Shown: in pieces, positions 60,549-64,000 of the stretch
Numbering within the stretch: the first letter of the stretch is position 1
Layout: each line of letters begins with the position of its first letter
Assembly: GCF_006149005.1 (NCBI RefSeq)
Contig: NZ_VBSL01000006.1
Coordinates: 310,001 to 374,000, forward strand
Reading direction: 5' to 3'
Origin: Larkinella sp. C7
GTDB taxonomy: Bacteria; Bacteroidota; Bacteroidia; Cytophagales; Spirosomataceae
Length of the DNA stretch: 64,000 nt
The notes under the pieces: generated by a model
What the model saw: only the letters and a program-made list of their open reading frames with translations
What the model was told of the DNA's origin: nothing
Databases searched by the model: none
Made by a program: the position numbers and the translations under genes

Positions 60549-61805
60549 TCAGGCTATTAAGGAGGTCTTGTAAGCTTGATTTGGATGTTTTGGCATATCA
60601 GGAATTGTATAAGATAGTTCACCAACTTCTAGCATGGGTTTAACATATTCACTAAACAGATGAGCCGGTGAACGATTTATCAATCTGCTTAACTCATTGA
60701 GACTTAATGCCCGCCATTCACAAAGTCGTCGAATAACAGAACGGGTATAAGCGCGATCATTAGTACGTTTACCTAATGTTTGTGCTAATTGGCGAATAGT
60801 TTCTGGTATATTTTGTCCATCATCAGCAAGTACTGTAGCATCATCGGTAAGTACTGTAGCATCATCAGTAAGTACTGTAGCATCATCAGTAAGTACTGTA
60901 GCATCATCAGTAAGTACTGTAGCATCATCGGTAAGTACTGCAGCATCATCGGTAAGTACTGCAGCATCATCGGTAAGCACTGCAGCATCATCGGTAGCAA
61001 CAACAGGAGCTATGTTATTAATTAGCTCAAAATTAGATGCAGGAACATAATAGGTTGCAGTGCTTTTACCCTTTTGCTCAATTAAACCTAGCTCGCGTAG
61101 CTTACGCAAATCCATACTCGCGGTTAAAGTATCGCAACCGGCAAATTGTCGGTATGTTGGGTTGTTAATAGCACCAACACCCTTCAAAAAAATGAGTGCT
61201 TTCTTTTGATCTAAATTTAAACTAAGGCCGTCAAACTGACTCAGCCAAGTTAACTGCTCTTCGCTTAGGAAGTGATGGAGAAGGAGTCGGGCTGTAAACT
61301 CATTATTGCTATGGTCAGATTCAAAGGTGGGCGGAGCCATCTCTGCTTCTTCCAAAAGCCGACGCATAGTGCGAATCCCACTCCCTTTGGTTTCTGCTAA
61401 GTTTGTATCGTGAAAAACAGCCGCAATATAGCGATTGCGAGGTTTAGACCCTGGTTCCCCTAATTGATCTTCAGGCTTAAGCGAGAAACCAGGGTTGCGA
61501 ATTTCTAGCCGATTGCTATAGCGGATGATTTGCATTGGTTGCCCAACTTTATACGATTGATGCATAAAAGCATTAACTATCACTTCACGCAGCACACGGC
61601 CAGGCAGGCCCCGATAACGAGCCTGTAACTCGCCTTCGGGTAATAAAAAACCTTTTGGTAAGTCATCGGCGACAGTATTCATGGCTCGAAACACCATTCG
61701 GAACAAAGGCCCACGCATATCGACATTGTTAGCGAATCGATTGATTGGGTCATCGACCCAATCATTTCCTGGTACCCGCATATAGTCAGTACGAAGCATA
61801 GGCAT
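60549..61805 (-). pseudogene. C-terminal part of a split AlbA_2 (Schlafen-like) ATP-binding protein
   Basis: A 418-codon frame. Its start (MPMLRTDYMRVPG) corresponds to the middle of typical AlbA_2/HATPase_c_4 proteins. The ATP-binding part follows (RVLREVIVNAFMHQSY; ETKGSGIRTMRRLLEEAEM), then a winged helix, the seven-residue acidic repeats, and a last winged helix. Reading one frame back, QRRVMPMLRTDY joins the upstream gene, so this is the second half of one ancestral gene broken by a small deletion. A TAATG overlap could still allow reinitiation and two working chains. Confidence 0.65.
60819..60986 (-). repeat. eight-copy 21-bp tandem repeat inside the AlbA_2 C-terminal gene
   Basis: Eight head-to-tail 21-bp units (plus-strand core ATCATCAGTAAGTACTGTAG) with only a few transitions between copies, plus a partial ninth. 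They encode eight TDD-A-(A/T)-V-L heptads on the minus strand. The near identity suggests recent expansion and likely length variation among strains. Confidence 0.92.
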
Positions 61806-62503
61806 TACCCGTCTTTGCCAAACAGTACCAAGCCCGCTACAGTGAGCTTATAATTATAATTATATTTTTCTTTTTCGCGAACAGCGCAGCCAAGAGCTAG
61901 TAATAGTTCTTCATCATCAAGTGTAAGTTCTTCAGCTGCTGGATTAACCTCAGTGCGCAACTTGCGATAAAGATCTAAGGCCTCAATATCGACATCTGCG
62001 AATGATGTTTGAGTCAGTGGACTACTGTCATAGGTTTCAGCATGATTATAAAATAAGACCATATCATCTTCCACACAAGCCTGATCCGTGGAACCAATGC
62101 GTCGATAAGCCCCTTCGGGTAGCTTTTTGTTTTTAAAGAAGAGAGGTTTTTGAGCTGGTGACAATTCAGGGACGAACACATTCAACAGCGCATAACCTTG
62201 AAGCCGTTCTATACGAATCTCAGGACGAATGGCAATATTAAACATACTAGCGCAAGATGTTGCCAAATCTCGCTGCAACTTGTCGGGGTCAGAAAGAGAA
62301 ATAGGACGATAAGTCGGGAACAACTCGCTTTCATCACGTTGAACACCGAGTAGAATATAACCTCCGCCTAAACTCGGTTCATTAGAAAAGGCACAAACCG
62401 TTTCCAATATTGACCGGTCTATTTGGGTACCAGATTTAGCTTCTAGATAACTGCACTCATCGAAGCTATTCAGCCTTTCAAGTAAGTCTTTTACATTCAA
62501 CAT
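61805..62503 (-). pseudogene. N-terminal part of a split AlbA_2 (Schlafen-like) protein
   Basis: A 232-codon frame with the AlbA_2 core (DECSYLEAKSGTQIDRSI, then ETVCAFSNEPSLGGGYILLG and YRRIGSTDQ). It stops at LFGKDG where family members continue with a short helix into PMLRxDY. The following gene resumes there in another frame, with its ATG overlapping this stop (TAATG). AlbA_2 proteins bind nucleic acid and occur in regulators, Schlafen-type nucleases and defence islands. Confidence 0.65.
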
Positions 62504-62577
62504 GCAGCTAAATTAAAACAAATAATAGAAATAGAATTAAATAACCAAGCTTTGTCAATTTAGTGATTCCAATAGAC

Positions 62578-62602
62578 TTGTTTCAACCAGAGTTTCAACC
62601 GA
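62578..62602 (+). repeat. right-end copy of the integrase-proximal 25-bp repeat
   Basis: Twenty-four of 25 positions match 27490-27514; both hold two TTTCAACC boxes. It lies 66 bp inside the right attachment site. A matching pair near both ends of an element is typical of integrase arm-type sites. Confidence 0.65.
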
Positions 62603-62621
62603 CGCATTAATATTATCAAAA

Positions 62622-62650
62622 AAAGCACCCAGCCTCTCAGCTAAGTGCTT
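62622..62650 (-). terminator. terminator of tRNA-Gly
   Basis: AAAGCAC..AGC and GCT..GTGCTT form a hairpin 3' of the complete tRNA on the minus strand, similar to the hairpin at 27281-27310. It is carried by the element and so restores tRNA termination after integration. Confidence 0.75.
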
Positions 62651-62667
62651 CATTTACACTGAATAAC

Positions 62668-62719
62668 AAACGAGCGGGAAATGGGGTTCGAACCCACGGC
62701 CTGCAGCTTGGGAAGCTGC
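62668..62719 (-). repeat. right attachment site
   Basis: Identical over 52 bp to 27327-27378. It contains the T arm, variable region and 3' anticodon-stem strand of tRNA-Gly and a few flanking bases. To the right the tRNA gene continues, so here the gene is whole. Confidence 0.9.
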
Positions 62720-62745
62720 CGCTCTACCAACTGAGCTACTCCCGC
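62673..62745 (-). tRNA. tRNA-Gly (anticodon CCC)
   Basis: Seventy-three bases on the minus strand. The acceptor strand GCGGGAG pairs with TTCCCGC. The D arm reads AGCTCAGTTGGTAGAGC. The anticodon stem GCAGC/GCTGC holds the loop TTCCCAA (anticodon CCC, reading GGG), and the T arm contains GGTTCGAACCCC. CCA is not encoded. The 3' half is supplied by the element and the 5' half by the chromosome. Confidence 0.93.
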
Positions 62746-62947
62746 TGATAGGCTGCAAATGTTTAAAGAAAGAATGGAAAAGTCAAGAGATTTCGGTGAA
62801 TCCCGTGCAACAACCGGATGCTCCGTCTTTTGGGCTACCAACTGAAAATTTATCCGCGTAAATTCACGGATTCCGCCACCTCCGGGGGCGGGGGCTTTGT
62901 ATTATTCCAAAATCGTTTGATCTTACGCGCAAATCCTGACCCTTCTT

Positions 62948-64000
62948 ATGGAAACCAAACCGCCCGCGTTTAAACCGTATATCGCCGATAATGCCACGAC
63001 GGCCGAATTCACGTTCAAAGCTGTGGTCACCGGGGCGCTGTTCGGCGTCCTGTTCGGAGCTGCCACCGTCTATCTGTCCCTGAAAGCCGGCTTGTCGGTG
63101 TCGGCTTCCATTCCCATTGCGGTGCTGGCAATTTCGCTCGGCCGGCGGTTTCTGAAAACCACCATTCTCGAAAACAACATCATCCAGACCACTGGCTCGG
63201 CGGGGGAGTCCATCGCGTCCGGTGTGGTGTTCACCCTGCCCGGTTTTCTGTTCCTGACCGACGGCGTTGGCGACGATTTCTTCAATTACTGGACCATTCT
63301 AACCCTGGCCATTCTGGGCGGACTGCTCGGCACGCTCATGATGATTCCGCTGCGCCGGGCGCTCATCGTGGAGGAACACGGTAAACTGCCCTATCCCGAA
63401 GGCACGGCCTGTGGCTCCGTGCTGATTGCGGGGGAACGGGGCGGTGATTTTGCCAAAATGGCCTATCGGGGCCTGGGCGTAGCCTTGCTCTATGCCGTCC
63501 TCCAGAAAGTGCTGCACGTCATTGCCGAAGCACCGGTTTGGGCAACGAACCAGGTAAACCGCTATTTCCCATCGGCGCAGGTGTCGGGCGAAATCACTCC
63601 GGAGTACCTGGGCGTTGGCTACATCATCGGGTTTCGCATTTCGGCGGTGTTGGTGGGGGGCGGCATTCTGGCGTGGCTGGCTCTGATTCCGCTGCTGGCA
63701 ACGCTGGTGCCGGGCGATACAATTGCCTTGCAATTGATCAAACTGGGGTATCTCACCAACCTGCAAACCGCCGGTGGCCCCGGCGGCTGGAACCCTGAAA
63801 CACACGGTTTTGGCGACACGGCTGCCGCCATCTACCGGGCCTATATCCGGCAAATTGGCGCGGGGGCCGTCACGGCGGGCGGTTTTATGACGCTGCTGAA
63901 AACCATCCCAACCATTGTTTCGTCGTTTCGCGATAGCTTCAAAAAAGTAGATGTCGCGGCCGAAGGAACGCAGGTTCGGCGGACGGAGCAGGATTTATCC
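62948..64000 (+). CDS. OPT-family oligopeptide transporter, 5' part
   Basis: An open frame of 351 codons from ATG 62948 that runs off the window without a stop. The start METKPPAFKPYIADNATTAE and the following very hydrophobic segments are family sequence. FGAATVYLSLKAGLSVSASI, QTTGSAGESIASGVVFTLP and KLPYPEGTACGSVLIAGE match the OPT superfamily of oligopeptide or metal-chelate importers. At least seven membrane segments are visible. It is chromosomal, reading away from the tRNA, with a 202-bp spacer. Confidence 0.9.
   Translation, partial: METKPPAFKPYIADNATTAEFTFKAVVTGALFGVLFGAATVYLSLKAGLSVSASIPIAVLAISLGRRFLKTTILENNIIQTTGSAGESIASGVVFTLPGFLFLTDGVGDDFFNYWTILTLAILGGLLGTLMMIPLRRALIVEEHGKLPYPEGTACGSVLIAGERGGDFAKMAYRGLGVALLYAVLQKVLHVIAEAPVWATNQVNRYFPSAQVSGEITPEYLGVGYIIGFRISAVLVGGGILAWLALIPLLATLVPGDTIALQLIKLGYLTNLQTAGGPGGWNPETHGFGDTAAAIYRAYIRQIGAGAVTAGGFMTLLKTIPTIVSSFRDSFKKVDVAAEGTQVRRTEQDLS

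Larger units (their letters stand above)
27327..62719. mobile_element. integrated element of about 35.4 kb at tRNA-Gly(CCC)
   Basis: Bounded by a perfect 52-bp direct repeat (27327-27378 and 62668-62719) consisting of the 3' part of tRNA-Gly plus a few bases of flank. A tyrosine integrase lies 138 bp inside the left end and reads inward. The left part carries phage-type replication and packaging genes; the rest is regulators and defence-like cargo. No conjugation genes, portal or capsid gene were seen. It is best described as a decaying prophage or a phage-satellite-like island carrying a defence load. Confidence 0.88.

Noticed and set aside
60819-60986. Regular 21-bp repeats that could suggest a CRISPR array
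   Set aside because: The units are head to tail without spacers and keep an open frame, so they are coding tandem repeats.
27327-62719. Integrative conjugative element
   Set aside because: No relaxase, coupling protein or Tra genes are visible; the left module is phage-type.

Overview
The window looks like chromosome from a Cytophagales-type Bacteroidetes (a Spirosoma- or Larkinella-like bacterium is my inference). The reasons are a PorU/PorV type IX secretion pair, TAnnTTTG promoter -7 motifs, a tyrosine integrase of the Bacteroidetes type with the box TYVARHSFAT, and the protein families in the housekeeping part.

Positions 1-27326 are ordinary chromosome: glycerol kinase; a DEDDh exonuclease; the complex I membrane-arm genes nuoK, L, M, N; a GtrA-like membrane protein; a small lipoprotein; a SprT-like metalloprotein; porU and porV; an M16 peptidase; a PfkB kinase; cysS; an M28 peptidase; a small lipoprotein; an operon of ECF sigma factor, zinc anti-sigma factor, gmk and nadD; a LytS-type kinase; an OsmC protein; Hsp20; a DUF805 protein and an amidohydrolase. 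Chromosome resumes after 62719 with the 5' part of tRNA-Gly(CCC) and an OPT transporter that runs off the right edge.

Positions 27327-62719 are an integrated element of about 35.4 kb. It is bounded by a perfect 52-bp direct repeat that is the 3' half of the tRNA-Gly(CCC) gene: a partial copy on the left, the complete gene on the right. Its left third is phage-like: integrase, excisionase-like protein, KilA-N/antirepressor protein, replication initiator, DnaB, terminase small and large subunits, and one large tail-like protein. No portal, capsid or protease gene is visible. The small terminase gene has an in-frame amber codon and the tail-like gene is frameshifted, so this is a decaying prophage or a satellite. 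Small regulators follow at 41000-44300.

The right two thirds are A+T-richer cargo that reads as a dense defence island. It holds: a lone PD-(D/E)XK protein; a two-gene unit of a double TIR-like/transglutaminase-like protein and a gasdermin-like candidate; a 1208-residue STAND-type NTPase with eight 45-residue repeats; an IS3-family element that has cut into a MazG-like gene; two HEPN-type proteins; a class III cyclase-like protein followed by an Mrr-type nuclease; a tightly overlapped five-gene operon on the minus strand (OGG-like glycosylase, Gly/Ser-tailed small protein, PfkB-deoxyribosyltransferase fusion, QueC-like enzyme, SagB-like oxidoreductase); and a broken AlbA_2/Schlafen-type gene with a 21-bp tandem repeat.

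The best candidates for undescribed systems are that five-gene operon, the TIR-like/transglutaminase plus gasdermin-like pair, and the cyclase-like/Mrr pair. All functional claims for them are inferences from motifs and gene order.
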